The notes beneath the pieces are model-generated. The model was not told the origin of the DNA and searched no databases. It was given only the letters and a program-made list of their open reading frames with translations. The position numbers were made by a program, and so were the translations under genes. This document shows positions 42,535 through 51,438 of a DNA stretch of 64,000 nucleotides, piece after piece. The stretch's first letter is position 1. Every line of letters starts with the position of its first letter. The stretch comes from Methylobacterium oryzihabitans (GTDB lineage: Bacteria > Pseudomonadota > Alphaproteobacteria > Rhizobiales > Beijerinckiaceae): NCBI RefSeq assembly GCF_004004555.2, contig NZ_SACP01000024.1, positions 26,291 to 90,290 of the forward strand, written 5' to 3'.

Positions 42535-42589
42535 GTTCTCCGGCTTGTCACTCCTGTTTCTGCGATCGGCAGGAGTGACCGGCGAGAAC
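42535..42589. promoter_or_regulatory. Long inverted repeat upstream of the AT-richer cassette
   Basis: GTCACTCCTG (42547-42556) and CAGGAGTGAC (42570-42579) are perfect 10-bp arms around a 13-base loop. The match extends outward with gaps (GTTCTCCGGC on the left, GCCGGCGAGAAC on the right) to about 20 bp per arm. It lies 10-64 bases upstream of the first cassette gene. It could be an operator for a self-regulating module or the stem of an RNA. Confidence 0.55.
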
Positions 42590-42714
42590 GTGTGCCGAGA
42601 TCTCGACCCTCCTTCACAGCGGATCGTTGCCGTGCGGGCGCCCCTGATGGAACGCGAGAGGTTGCAAGTCGAGGACCGGCTGAGCATAGAACGGCATCGG
42701 GGGAGTGATCGCGG

Positions 42715-43119
42715 ATGAATGAGGGCGACGCGCCGGATACGATCTTCGGGGCCACGATCCCGTTCGCGCAGCTCTGCGGCGTCGAGGCGCTCGGAGTGGT
42801 CGAGGGGCGGACCCGGCTGCGCCTCGCCCTCGGGCCGCAGCACGGCAACAACCTCGGCATCGCCCATGGCGGCCTGATCTGCACGCTCCTCGACATCGCC
42901 ATGGGCACCGCGGCGCGGCTCGCCGCCGGGCGGCCGGTGGTGACCCTCGACATGCAGACCCGCTTCCTGTCGCCGGGCCACGGCGTGCTCACCGCCGAGG
43001 GGCGGGTGACGCGGGCCGGCCGGTCGATCCTGTTCTGCGACGCCGACATCACCAGCGAGGCCGGGGCCCTGGTGGCGACGGCGAGCGGGGTGTTCAAGCC
43101 GACCGGGCGCGACGGCTGA
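42715..43119 (+). CDS. PaaI-family hotdog thioesterase
   Basis: 134 residues with the hotdog-fold acyl-CoA thioesterase pattern: 'HGNNLGIAHGGLICTLLDIA' (catalytic Asn/His/Asp region), 'VTLDMQTRFLSPGHGVL' and 'GRVTRAGRSILFCDADI'. Members release CoA from phenylacetyl or other aryl/short acyl thioesters. GGGGGAG precedes ATG 42715. An MFS gene follows 55 bases later on the same strand. Confidence 0.9.
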   Translation: MNEGDAPDTIFGATIPFAQLCGVEALGVVEGRTRLRLALGPQHGNNLGIAHGGLICTLLDIAMGTAARLAAGRPVVTLDMQTRFLSPGHGVLTAEGRVTRAGRSILFCDADITSEAGALVATASGVFKPTGRDG

Positions 43120-43174
43120 ACTTGCCACGGGGGTGGCGGTTTCCCGTGAGCCCGTCCGCCACTCCGAGGTTTCG

Positions 43175-44608
43175 ATGCCCCCTCCCGCCACGGCCTCCGT
43201 CGCCGAGACCGACATCTCGGCCCGGCTCGACCGGCTGCCCTGGGGCCGCTTCCACACCCTCGTGGTGCTGGCGCTCGGCATCACCTGGGTCCTCGACGGC
43301 CTGGAGGTGACGCTCGCCGGCGCCCTGGTCGGGGCGCTGCGGGCGAGCCCGGTGCTGCAATTCTCCGCCGCCGATGTCGGCCTCGCCACGGCGAGCTACC
43401 TCGCCGGCGCGGTGCTCGGCGCCATCGGCTTCGGCTGGCTCACCGACCGGCTCGGGCGCAAGAAGCTGTTCTTCATCACGCTGGCGGTCTACCTCGCGGC
43501 CACCGCCGCCACCGGCTTCTCGTGGAACCTGTGGAGCTTCTGCCTCTTCCGCTTCCTCACCGGGGCGGGGATCGGCGGCGAGTACACGGCGATCAACTCG
43601 ACCATCCAGGAGCTGATTCCGGCTCGCGCCCGCGGCTGGACCGACCTCGTCATCAACGGCAGCTTCTGGCTCGGGGCGGTGCTCGGCGCCGGCACCTCGC
43701 TGGTCGTGCTCGACCCCGACCTGTTCGCGCCGGACTGGGGCTGGCGCGCGGCGTTCTTCCTCGGGGCCGGGCTCGGCCTCGTCATCCTGCTCCTGCGCAC
43801 CTGGATCCCCGAGAGCCCGCGCTGGCTGATGACCCACGGCCGCACCGCCGAGGCCGAGGCGGTGGTCGCCGGCATCGAGGAACGGTTCCGCCGCGAGGGC
43901 CACGACCTCGAATCCGAGCCGTTCCCGACGACGCGCCTGCGCCAGCGCACCCACACGCCGCTGCGCGAGGTGTTTTCGACCCTCGCGCGCTACCGCAGCC
44001 GGGTCGCGGTCGGGCTGGTGCTGATGTCCGCCCAGGCGTTCTTCTTCAACGCGATCTTCTTCACCTACGGGCTGATCCTCATCGACTTCTTCGGCGTGCC
44101 CGGCGGCGGCGTCGGCTGGTACATCCTGCCCTTCGCCGCCGGCAACTTCTTCGGGCCGCTGCTGCTCGGGCGGTTCTTCGACACGATCGGCCGGCGGCCG
44201 ATGATCGCCTTCACCTACGCCATGTCGGGGCTGCTGCTGGCGGGAAGCGGGGTGCTGTTCCAGCAGGACCTGCTCACCGCCACCACCATGACGGCGTGCT
44301 GGATGGTGGTGTTCTTCTTCGCCTCCGCGGCGGCCTCCTCGGCCTATCTCACGGTGAGCGAGGTGTTTCCGCTCGAGATCCGGGCGTTCGCCATCGCGCT
44401 GTTCTACGCCTTCGGCACCGCGGTCGGCGCCGCCGGGCCGGCCCTGTTCGGCGTGCTGATCGAGGGCCAGTCCCGCACCGCGGTCCTCGGCGGCTACCTC
44501 CTCGCCTCGGTGCTGATGGTGGTCGCCGCCGTGGTGGCGGGCATCTGGGGCGTGGCGGCCGAGCGCAAGTCGCTGGAGGACGTCGCCCGGCCGCTCGCGG
44601 CGGATTGA
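43175..44608 (+). CDS. MFS transporter (metabolite:H+ symporter type)
   Basis: 477 residues with twelve predicted helices. The loop 2-3 signature is 'GFGWLTDRLGRKKLFFITLA'; 'FLTGAGIGGEYTAINS' and 'WIPESPRWLMTHGRTAEAE' mark the SP/MHS-like branch. The second-half loop reads 'LLGRFFDTIGRRPMIAFTYA'. Such carriers import organic acids, aromatic acids or sugars. GAGG precedes ATG 43175. Preceded by the PaaI thioesterase gene and convergent with a nitronate monooxygenase gene (4-base gap). Confidence 0.9.
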   Translation: MPPPATASVAETDISARLDRLPWGRFHTLVVLALGITWVLDGLEVTLAGALVGALRASPVLQFSAADVGLATASYLAGAVLGAIGFGWLTDRLGRKKLFFITLAVYLAATAATGFSWNLWSFCLFRFLTGAGIGGEYTAINSTIQELIPARARGWTDLVINGSFWLGAVLGAGTSLVVLDPDLFAPDWGWRAAFFLGAGLGLVILLLRTWIPESPRWLMTHGRTAEAEAVVAGIEERFRREGHDLESEPFPTTRLRQRTHTPLREVFSTLARYRSRVAVGLVLMSAQAFFFNAIFFTYGLILIDFFGVPGGGVGWYILPFAAGNFFGPLLLGRFFDTIGRRPMIAFTYAMSGLLLAGSGVLFQQDLLTATTMTACWMVVFFFASAAASSAYLTVSEVFPLEIRAFAIALFYAFGTAVGAAGPALFGVLIEGQSRTAVLGGYLLASVLMVVAAVVAGIWGVAAERKSLEDVARPLAAD

Positions 44609-44612
44609 TCGG

Positions 44613-45692
44613 TCAGCGCAGCAGCGCCTCGACGCCGGCCGCGATCTCCTCGACCACGGTGCCGGCCGGCACCGCCCGGGCGAGGCCGGCGGCCTGCCCG
44701 GCCCAGGCCTGCATCCGCTCGACGTCGTTCTCCCTCACCGCCGCCTCGCGCATCGCCGCGGTCAGCCCGCGCTGGACCGGGTAGGGCGCGGGGGAGGGCG
44801 CCTCGGGCGACGCGGCCGCCCGGACATAGGCCGTGGCGAGGCTGCGCCCGGCCCGGCCGCTGAAGGCGCGGGTGACCCGGGTGTCCTCCGGCCGCGCCCG
44901 GCCGAGCGCCGCGGCCCAGGCCGGCGGCAGCCCGGCCTCGGGGCAGCGCAGGAAGCCGGTGCCGACCTGCACCGCGCTCGCCCCGAGCAGCAGGGCGGCG
45001 GCGGCCGCGCGGGCATCGGCGATGCCGCCGGTGGCCACCACTGGGATCCGAACCGCATCTGCCACCGCCGGCACCAGGGCGACGAGCCCGACCATGCCGG
45101 CCTCGGCCTGTCCGGCCTCGAAGCAGCCGCGATGGCCGCCGGCCTCGGCGCCCTGCACCGCCACCGCGTCGGCGCCGGCGGCCTCGGCGGCCATCGCCTC
45201 GGCGACCGTCGAGACGTTGGCCCACCACGCGATCCCCTTCGCCTTCAGCCGGGCGACGACGTCCGGCGGATAGAGCCCCATCACCGACGACACCACCGCG
45301 GGCGCCGCCTCGATCAGCGCGTCGCACTGGGCGGAGAAGTCCGGCGGGCGGGCGTCGCCGGCGCCGGGGGCCACCGCCGGCCCGAACCCGCCGAGGAACG
45401 CCGCGACCTCGGCCTCGCGGCCGGCGTCGCGCACAGGTGCCGGGTCGGGGATCCACAGGTTGATCTGGAACGGCCCGTCGCTGCCGGCCCGCACCGCCGC
45501 CGCCCAGTCGCGGATCGCCGGCGGCCCCATCAGCAGCGCCCCGCAGGCCCCGAGGCCGCCGGCCCGCATCACTGCGACCGACAGGGCCGGCGGGCAGGCG
45601 CCGGCCATCGGCGCGAGCAGGATCGGGCGGCGCAGGCCGTAGCGCTCGCAGAAGGCGCGGGCACGGGCGAGGGCGGGGTGGGTGTCGGGCAT
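44613..45692 (-). CDS. Nitronate monooxygenase
   Basis: 359-residue FMN TIM-barrel protein. 'RRPILLAPMAGACPPALSVA' (FMN entry), 'AVQGAEAGGHRGCFEAG' (the class I motif with the catalytic His), 'VVATGGIADARAAAAALLLG' and 'VQVGTGFLRCPEAG' (phosphate site) support a true nitronate monooxygenase more strongly than the paralogue at 38154. It probably detoxifies propionate-3-nitronate or similar plant nitro compounds. Convergent with the MFS gene. Confidence 0.92.
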   Translation of the reverse strand: MPDTHPALARARAFCERYGLRRPILLAPMAGACPPALSVAVMRAGGLGACGALLMGPPAIRDWAAAVRAGSDGPFQINLWIPDPAPVRDAGREAEVAAFLGGFGPAVAPGAGDARPPDFSAQCDALIEAAPAVVSSVMGLYPPDVVARLKAKGIAWWANVSTVAEAMAAEAAGADAVAVQGAEAGGHRGCFEAGQAEAGMVGLVALVPAVADAVRIPVVATGGIADARAAAAALLLGASAVQVGTGFLRCPEAGLPPAWAAALGRARPEDTRVTRAFSGRAGRSLATAYVRAAASPEAPSPAPYPVQRGLTAAMREAAVRENDVERMQAWAGQAAGLARAVPAGTVVEEIAAGVEALLR

Positions 45693-45804
45693 CGGCGGAT
45701 CTCGGCGGAATCGGGTCCGCGTTCAGCCAACGCCGAACCGGACGCACTGACAAGGGCGTCCCGGACGCGGGTCCTCCGGACGCGGGTCCTCCGGACCCCA
45801 CCCG

Positions 45805-46137
45805 CTACAGCCGATGCAGCCGCCGGTCGAAGACGCCCTTGGTGCCCGGCGCGGGAACCGCGCCGTTGGCCACCACCACCGCGTAGTCCGTGCGGGCGAC
45901 GGCGGCGGGCGACTGACCGTTCTCGCGGCACCACGCCAGGAACCGGTCCGGCTCCAGGACGGCCGGAAGCGCCACGAAGCCCTCGCCATGTAGCTTGACC
46001 AGGAGTGCCGTCGCCTTCTCCAGCCACTCCAGATAGGTGTCCGGCAGGTCGTCGGCATCCTCCATGATCTCCAGGACCCGCGGGTAGTCCTCGGGCCGAT
46101 ACCAGGTGAGGGCGATCGTCGTTCCGGGCCTCGTCAC
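45805..46137 (-). CDS. Hypothetical protein
   Basis: 110 residues starting at a GTG preceded by GAGGAGG. Sequence includes 'IALTWYRPEDYPRVLEIMED', 'LPDTYLEWLEKATALLVKLH' and 'VALPAVLEPDRFLAWCRENG'; it looks like a single compact alpha/beta domain. No family recognised. Two tandem copies of a 16-base unit (GGACGCGGGTCCTCCG) lie just past its 3' end (about 45773-45800). Confidence 0.6.
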   Translation of the reverse strand: MTRPGTTIALTWYRPEDYPRVLEIMEDADDLPDTYLEWLEKATALLVKLHGEGFVALPAVLEPDRFLAWCRENGQSPAAVARTDYAVVVANGAVPAPGTKGVFDRRLHRL

Positions 46138-46269
46138 CGCGTCCTCCTCGGTCCTCCGTACGGCGCAGGGATCCAGCCTGCGGCATCCGCCCGAATCGCA
46201 AGTCCTGTCCGGCCTTGCCGATGCCGTGCTCCGACACCATACCTCGCCGGGCCCGGACCGGAGCCCGCC

Positions 46270-47043
46270 GTGCCCTCCTTCTGCGACGACGACGAACTCG
46301 GCTACCGGCGCAGCCGGACCGTGTTCCGCCCCGGCGAGGGCCTGCTCCTCGACGAGTCCTACCGCCGCGCCCACCTGCCGCTGGTCGCGCCCGACCATCC
46401 CGGGGTGATCCGCGAGGGACGCGGCTACCGCATAGGCCGCCGCGCGCCAACGCGGTCGGTGGTGGTGCCGGTCCCGGGCGAGGCACTCGACGCCGCGCCG
46501 GCCTTCCGCGCCCTCGACGCGGCCCTGCGGGCGGCGCCCTTCGCCGGCAAGATCGCCTGGCCCCTGCTGGCGCGGCGGCGCGACCGGCTGCACGCGACGC
46601 TGGCGGGCCTCGGCCCGGCCGAGGCGGCGCGGCCCATCGGTGCCGGGGAGCGGGCGGCGCTCGCCCGCCTCGGTCCGATCGGGGTCGAACTGCGCGGTCT
46701 GTTCTCCGGCACGCTCAATGTCGGCCGCCTGTACCTGCGCGCCTATCCCGAGCGGCGCGGGGACGAGAGCGCGTTCCGGCTGGTCCAACGGGCACTGGGA
46801 CGCCCGGAGACCGACCTCGCCCTCGTCGGGCTCCACAACCTGACCGACGACCTCTCGGCGCCGGAAGCCGCGGCGCTCGCGCGGCTGATCGACGAGACCT
46901 GGGACCGGCCGCTGCTGCGGTTCACGGTCGATCGCCTCTGGCTGCTCGAGTCCCGCGACGACCTCGTCCTCGACGCCGCGGTCGTCGACACTCCGTCCCT
47001 GACCGGGACGCCGGAAGGCGGCGGGCCGGTACGGTTTCGCTGA
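46270..47043 (+). CDS. Hypothetical protein, possibly 2H-phosphoesterase-like
   Basis: 257 residues from a GTG start with GGAG upstream. 'RRRDRLHATLAGLG' supplies one HxT-like motif, and the C-terminal strand pattern ('LRFTVDRLWLLESRDDLVLD') recalls the LigT/2',5'-RNA ligase fold. The second HxT/S motif is not clear ('LVGLHNLTDDL' is the nearest). The fold is therefore a suggestion and activity is doubtful. N-terminal 'FRPGEGLLLDESYRRAHLPL' is unfamiliar. It stands alone between a minus-strand hypothetical gene and the helicase. Confidence 0.6.
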   Translation: MPSFCDDDELGYRRSRTVFRPGEGLLLDESYRRAHLPLVAPDHPGVIREGRGYRIGRRAPTRSVVVPVPGEALDAAPAFRALDAALRAAPFAGKIAWPLLARRRDRLHATLAGLGPAEAARPIGAGERAALARLGPIGVELRGLFSGTLNVGRLYLRAYPERRGDESAFRLVQRALGRPETDLALVGLHNLTDDLSAPEAAALARLIDETWDRPLLRFTVDRLWLLESRDDLVLDAAVVDTPSLTGTPEGGGPVRFR

Positions 47044-47327
47044 CCTTCCGGCAATCATCCGGACTTCGCCGCGTTCCACGGCTTGACTTCGCAGCCGCAC
47101 CCCGCCATATGCGGCAGTGCAGCGTCAGCGGTCCGAAGAGGGCCGCTTGAGGGGGCTGCGTGACGGAGTGCCGGCGTTTTCCTCGCGCGGCAGCCCGGCC
47201 CCTCTCTTCAATCGCTCGAACCACAAGTCTGCCCCATCACGCGGGCGGCCTCCCGTTCGGTGGATCGCGTACACCCCGGCGCCCCTGGCGCCGCGGCGAT
47301 CCCGCTGCTGTTCTCGAAAGTCCTTCC

Positions 47328-48845
47328 TTGACCCAGTTTTCCGATTTCGGCCTCGCGGCGCCCCTCCTCCAGGCGCTCGCCCAGGCCGGCTACGTGACGC
47401 CGACCCCGATCCAGGCCCAGGCCCTGCGCCCGGCCATGGAGGGCCGCGACCTCTGCGGCATCGCCCAGACCGGCACCGGCAAGACCGCCTCGTTCGCGCT
47501 GCCGATCCTGCACCGCCTCGCCAGCCAGACCCCGGCCGGCCGCGCGCCGCGCCGCGGCTGCCGCGTGCTGGTGCTGTCGCCGACCCGCGAGCTCGCCAGC
47601 CAGATCGCCGAGAGCTTCCGCGATTACGGCCGCTACCTGCCCTTCACCACCACGGTGGTGTTCGGCGGCGTCACCATCGGCCGCCAGGAGCGGGCGCTGG
47701 CCAACGGCGTCGACGTCCTGGTCGCCACCCCGGGCCGGCTCCTCGACCTCATCGACCGTCGCTCCCTGACGCTCGAAGGCGTCGAGTACCTCGTCCTCGA
47801 CGAGGCCGACCAGATGCTCGACCTCGGCTTCATCCACGCCCTCAAGCGCATCGTCACCCTGCTGCCGAAGCAGCGCCAGAGCCTGTTCTTCTCGGCCACC
47901 ATGCCGAAGAACATAGCCGGCCTCGCCGACCAGTACCTGAAGAACCCGGTCCAGGTCGCGGTGACCCCGGTCGCCACCACCGCCGAGCGGGTCGACCAGT
48001 CGGTCATCCACGTCTCGACCGGCGCCAAGCAGGCGCTGCTCGCCACCATCCTGCGCGACGACGCCATCGACCGGGTGCTGGTCTTCACCCGCACCAAGCA
48101 CGGCGCCGACCGGGTGGTGCGCGGCCTCGAGAAGGACGGCATCGGCTCGGCGGCAATCCACGGCAACAAGTCCCAGCCCCAGCGCGAGCGGGCGCTCGCC
48201 GCCTTCCGGGCCGGCACCTGCCGGGTCCTGGTGGCGACCGACATCGCCGCCCGCGGCATCGACGTCGAGGGCGTGTCCCACGTCGTCAACTTCGACCTGC
48301 CGAACGTCCCGGAGGCCTACGTCCACCGCATCGGCCGCACCGCGCGCGCCGGCGCCGCCGGGCTGGCGATCTCGTTCTGCAACGACGAGGAGCGCGCCTA
48401 CCTGCGCGACATCGAGCGCCTGACCCGCCAGAAGGTGCCGGTGGCGCCGCTGCCGGAGGGCTTCGTGCCGCCGTCGCGCCAGGAGGCGGCCGAGGCGATC
48501 GCCGAGGCGCAGCGCGACCAGCGCCGGCCGCAGCAGGGCCGCGGCGGCCGTCCCCAGGGCGGCCGGCCGGGCCAGGCCCCGCGCAACGGCGGCGCCCCGC
48601 GCGGCGAGCGCCACGGCGCCGGGCGGCCGCAGGAGCCGCGCGGCCCCCGCGAGGCCCGTCCCGCCCAGGAGGGACGCGCCCAGCACGAGGGCCGGCCGCA
48701 GCAGGCGGGACGGCCGCAGCAGCCGAACCGTCAGGGGCAGGCCCCGCGCGAGGGCGGCCCCGGCCAGACCCGCAACGGCCGCCCCGCCGGCGGACGCCAG
48801 CAGGACGGCCGCACGATCGGCTGGCTCGACCGCGCGCCGCGCTGA
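47328..48845 (+). CDS. DEAD-box ATP-dependent RNA helicase (RhlE type)
   Basis: About 505 residues. Q motif 'YVTPTPIQAQALRPAMEG', Walker A 'AQTGTGKT', Ia 'SPTRELASQIAESFRDYG', Walker B 'VLDEADQMLDLGFI', III 'LFFSATMP', V 'VATDIAARGIDVEGVSHV' and VI 'HRIGRTARAG'. The C-terminal 110 residues are a disordered Arg/Gly/Gln/Pro tail, as in RhlE. It unwinds RNA in ribosome assembly or decay, often at low temperature. The start TTG 47328 ('LTQFSDFGL') matches the family. GTG 47160 has a better ribosome site (GAGGGGG) but adds an unconserved basic extension. About 280 bases upstream lack another gene and may be a regulatory leader. Confidence 0.92.
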   Translation: MTQFSDFGLAAPLLQALAQAGYVTPTPIQAQALRPAMEGRDLCGIAQTGTGKTASFALPILHRLASQTPAGRAPRRGCRVLVLSPTRELASQIAESFRDYGRYLPFTTTVVFGGVTIGRQERALANGVDVLVATPGRLLDLIDRRSLTLEGVEYLVLDEADQMLDLGFIHALKRIVTLLPKQRQSLFFSATMPKNIAGLADQYLKNPVQVAVTPVATTAERVDQSVIHVSTGAKQALLATILRDDAIDRVLVFTRTKHGADRVVRGLEKDGIGSAAIHGNKSQPQRERALAAFRAGTCRVLVATDIAARGIDVEGVSHVVNFDLPNVPEAYVHRIGRTARAGAAGLAISFCNDEERAYLRDIERLTRQKVPVAPLPEGFVPPSRQEAAEAIAEAQRDQRRPQQGRGGRPQGGRPGQAPRNGGAPRGERHGAGRPQEPRGPREARPAQEGRAQHEGRPQQAGRPQQPNRQGQAPREGGPGQTRNGRPAGGRQQDGRTIGWLDRAPR

Positions 48846-48916
48846 GCCGACCTTTCCTCGGCATCGCTCGCCGGAACGGTCGCGGTTTCGGCGGTGAAGT
48901 GGATGCAGACCCGATC

Positions 48917-48949
48917 GAAGCCCCCGGCGCTCCGGCGTCGGGGGCTTCT
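48917..48949. terminator. Hairpin downstream of the helicase gene
   Basis: GAAGCCCCCG and CGGGGGCTTC form a perfect 10-bp stem, extended inside by a further partly paired stretch, 71 bases after the helicase stop and 50 bases from the convergent gene. Little U-tract. Confidence 0.6.
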
Positions 48950-48999
48950 CGTCGTGGCGGATCGTCGGCCGCCGGGACCGCTCGCCGCGCTCGACCCGA

Positions 49000-50217
49000 T
49001 CAGGACTTCCGACGGGCGAAGCGGTCCTGCGCCCCGCGGCGCAGCCGGTTCAGCGCCGCGGTCAGGCGGGCATCCTGCTTGACCCGGCGCTTGAGCCGGA
49101 CCGAGCGCCTCGCCGCCCAGGCGTAGGCCCGGCCCGGGAGGGTGACCGGCACCACCGCGTCGACCAGCGCGATGGTCTCGTCGCACACGCTCGCCTTGTA
49201 GCGCGCCTCGCCGACGCCGAGGTCGAGGGCCGTACGGCCGCGCGCCGCCTGATCGCGGATCAGCGCCGCGAGCAGCAGGTCGCCCGGGCTGGAGCGGGCG
49301 ACCTCCGGGTCGGGGTCGAACGAGGTCAGCATGCCGCTGAACCGGCCGGCATCGACCGCGCCCATGAAGGTGGCGAAGACCCGTCCGCTGCCGGCGGCGA
49401 CCAGGGCATGCAGTTCGGCGGCAGGCAGGCCGCCGTCCGGCCCCGGCCGGCACAGGGCGGAGAGGAAGTCCCGCGCGGCAGGATCGCGAAAGGAGTCCGG
49501 GAGGCCGAGCTGCGCGAACCGGGCCGCCTTCTGGGCCAGGAACGCGTCGAGCGCCGCGGCGAGGCCGGCCTCGCCGGCCGCCCTGCGGTGCTCGACCGGG
49601 CCGTGCGCCGCCACGAGGCGGGCGAGCTTCTGACGCTGCTTCTTGCGGGCGTCGCCGCTGAAGGCGCGCCGCACCGCGTCCTCCGGGTCGGGATCGAGGG
49701 CGAGGCCGAAGGCGTCGCTCGCCGCCGGCTCGCCGAAGGCCGCGAGCGGGTTGGGGCAGCCGTTCCAGGCCCGCGGCTGGTGGGGGAACGCGAAGGCGTC
49801 GACCCCCAGAACCCGCCCGAGGCGGCGCAGGGCGGCGGCGAGGTCCGGGGCGGACAGGGCAGCGGCCTCGCGGCTGGCGAAGAGCGGCATGTGGAAGTTC
49901 GCCTGCCGCCGGCCGATCGGCCGCGCCACGCGCAGGCCGCCCTCCCGGCACACGCCGAGCGGCAGCAGCAGCCGCAGGCGCCCGCCCGGATCGCGCAGCA
50001 CCGCGACCCGCGGCTGCAGCCGCTCGCCCGGGCCGAAGGCCGCCGCGTAGGCGCGGATCCAGTCGAAGCGCTGGTAGGGCGTCATCAGCACCTCGGGCCG
50101 GGATTCGGCCTCGCGCCACACCGCCTCCGCCGCCGGGAGGCCGTCATGGACCTCCGGCACCAGGGTGACGGACCCGGCGCTCGCCCCGAAGCCGGTCCGC
50201 TCCATCGCCAGATCCAT
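49000..50217 (-). CDS. GNAT/BioF2-like acyltransferase (CelD-type)
   Basis: About 405 residues of the cellulose-biosynthesis CelD/BioF2-like GNAT family. Recognisable parts are 'TPYQRFDWIRAYAAAFGPGE', 'SGDARKKQRQKLARLV' (the conserved basic helix) and 'ALDLGVGEARYKASVCDE', which matches the 'DFG-x-G-x-x-YK' end of this family. Members acylate polysaccharide or peptidoglycan precursors. ATG 50217 with AAGGGA is preferred to an upstream GTG. It is divergent from a polysaccharide deacetylase gene, supporting a role in envelope glycan modification. Confidence 0.85.
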   Translation of the reverse strand: MDLAMERTGFGASAGSVTLVPEVHDGLPAAEAVWREAESRPEVLMTPYQRFDWIRAYAAAFGPGERLQPRVAVLRDPGGRLRLLLPLGVCREGGLRVARPIGRRQANFHMPLFASREAAALSAPDLAAALRRLGRVLGVDAFAFPHQPRAWNGCPNPLAAFGEPAASDAFGLALDPDPEDAVRRAFSGDARKKQRQKLARLVAAHGPVEHRRAAGEAGLAAALDAFLAQKAARFAQLGLPDSFRDPAARDFLSALCRPGPDGGLPAAELHALVAAGSGRVFATFMGAVDAGRFSGMLTSFDPDPEVARSSPGDLLLAALIRDQAARGRTALDLGVGEARYKASVCDETIALVDAVVPVTLPGRAYAWAARRSVRLKRRVKQDARLTAALNRLRRGAQDRFARRKS

Positions 50218-50376
50218 CCCGATCCCTTCCCCTCGCTCGGGCACATCCTAGCGGGGCGGTCGTAAAGAGTTCCGGATGGCGATGGCGAAGATCCGAGCCA
50301 TCGGGGCCGGCCTCGTCGGGGTCTCGGCATCGCGGCGGTAACGAAATCTCGTCGGATCGCGGGCCAGGATCGCCGC

Positions 50377-51435
50377 ATGATCCCGATCGACCGCCATCGC
50401 CTCTTCCAGACCGGCTTCGCGGCGATCGCGGCGACCGGGGCCGACCGCTGGCTCGCCCCGGTCGCCCGCGGCCGCGGGGTGATCCTGACCTTCCACCGGG
50501 TGACGCCCGAGGCGCCGCCCCCCGGCGCCTACGCGCCCAACCGGCTGCTCTCGATCACCCCGGACTTCCTCGACCGGACGCTGCATTGCCTCGCCGGGCG
50601 CGGCTTCGAGGTGATCGGCCTCGATGCGGTCCCGGCCCGTCTCGGCGCCGGCCGGGCCGGCCGGCCGTTCGCGGTGCTGACCTTCGACGACGGCTACCGC
50701 GACAACGTCGAGCACGCGCTGCCGGTGCTGCGCCGGCACGGCGTGCCCTGGACGCTCTACGTCACCACCGACTTCGCCGAGGGGACCGGCCGGCTGTGGT
50801 GGGTGGAGCTGGAGCGGGCGATCGCACGCCTCGACCGGATCGTGCTGCCGGAGGCCGGGCTCGACCTGCCGGCGGCAAACGAGGCCGGCAGGAACGCCGC
50901 CTTCGCGCAGGTCTATGCCCGCCTGCGGGCCGGCCCCGAGGACGTGCTGCGGGCGGAGGTCGCGCGTCTCGTGCGGGAGGCCGGGCTCGATTCCGCCGCC
51001 GTCACCCGCGGCCTGTGCCTGAGCTGGGACGAGATCCGCGCCCTCGCCCGCGACGAGGCGGTGACGATCGGCGCCCACACCCTGTCGCACCCGATGCTGG
51101 CCAAGCACGACGCGGTGACGGCGCGCCGGGAGATCGAGACCGCCCGCCGGATCATCGCCGACCGTCTCGGGCGGGCGCCCGACCACGTCTCCTATCCGGT
51201 GGGCGATGCCGGCTCGGCGGGACCGCGGGAGTTCCGCCTCGCCCGCGAGGCGGGCTTTTCCACCGGGGTCACCACCCGACCCGGGCACCTGTTCGCCGGC
51301 CACGCCGCCCACCTGCACGCCCTGCCGCGGGTCTCCGTCAACGGCTGCTTCCAGACCGAGGCGGCCCTGCGGGCGCTGCTCTCGGGCGTGCCGTTCCTGG
51401 CCTGGAACCGCGGGCGGCGGCTCGACGTGGCGTGA
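50377..51435 (+). CDS. Polysaccharide deacetylase family protein (CE4)
   Basis: 352-residue NodB-homology protein. Motif 1 'FAVLTFDDGYRDNVEHALP' has the catalytic base and metal Asp; motif 2 'IGAHTLSHPMLAKHDAVTAR' has the His pair; 'HVSYPVGDAGSAGPREF' corresponds to motif 3. 'GVILTFHRVTPEAPPP' at the start is typical of exopolysaccharide-locus deacetylases. There is no clear signal peptide. Divergent from the CelD-type gene. Confidence 0.9.
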   Translation: MIPIDRHRLFQTGFAAIAATGADRWLAPVARGRGVILTFHRVTPEAPPPGAYAPNRLLSITPDFLDRTLHCLAGRGFEVIGLDAVPARLGAGRAGRPFAVLTFDDGYRDNVEHALPVLRRHGVPWTLYVTTDFAEGTGRLWWVELERAIARLDRIVLPEAGLDLPAANEAGRNAAFAQVYARLRAGPEDVLRAEVARLVREAGLDSAAVTRGLCLSWDEIRALARDEAVTIGAHTLSHPMLAKHDAVTARREIETARRIIADRLGRAPDHVSYPVGDAGSAGPREFRLAREAGFSTGVTTRPGHLFAGHAAHLHALPRVSVNGCFQTEAALRALLSGVPFLAWNRGRRLDVA

Positions 51436-51438
51436 GGG

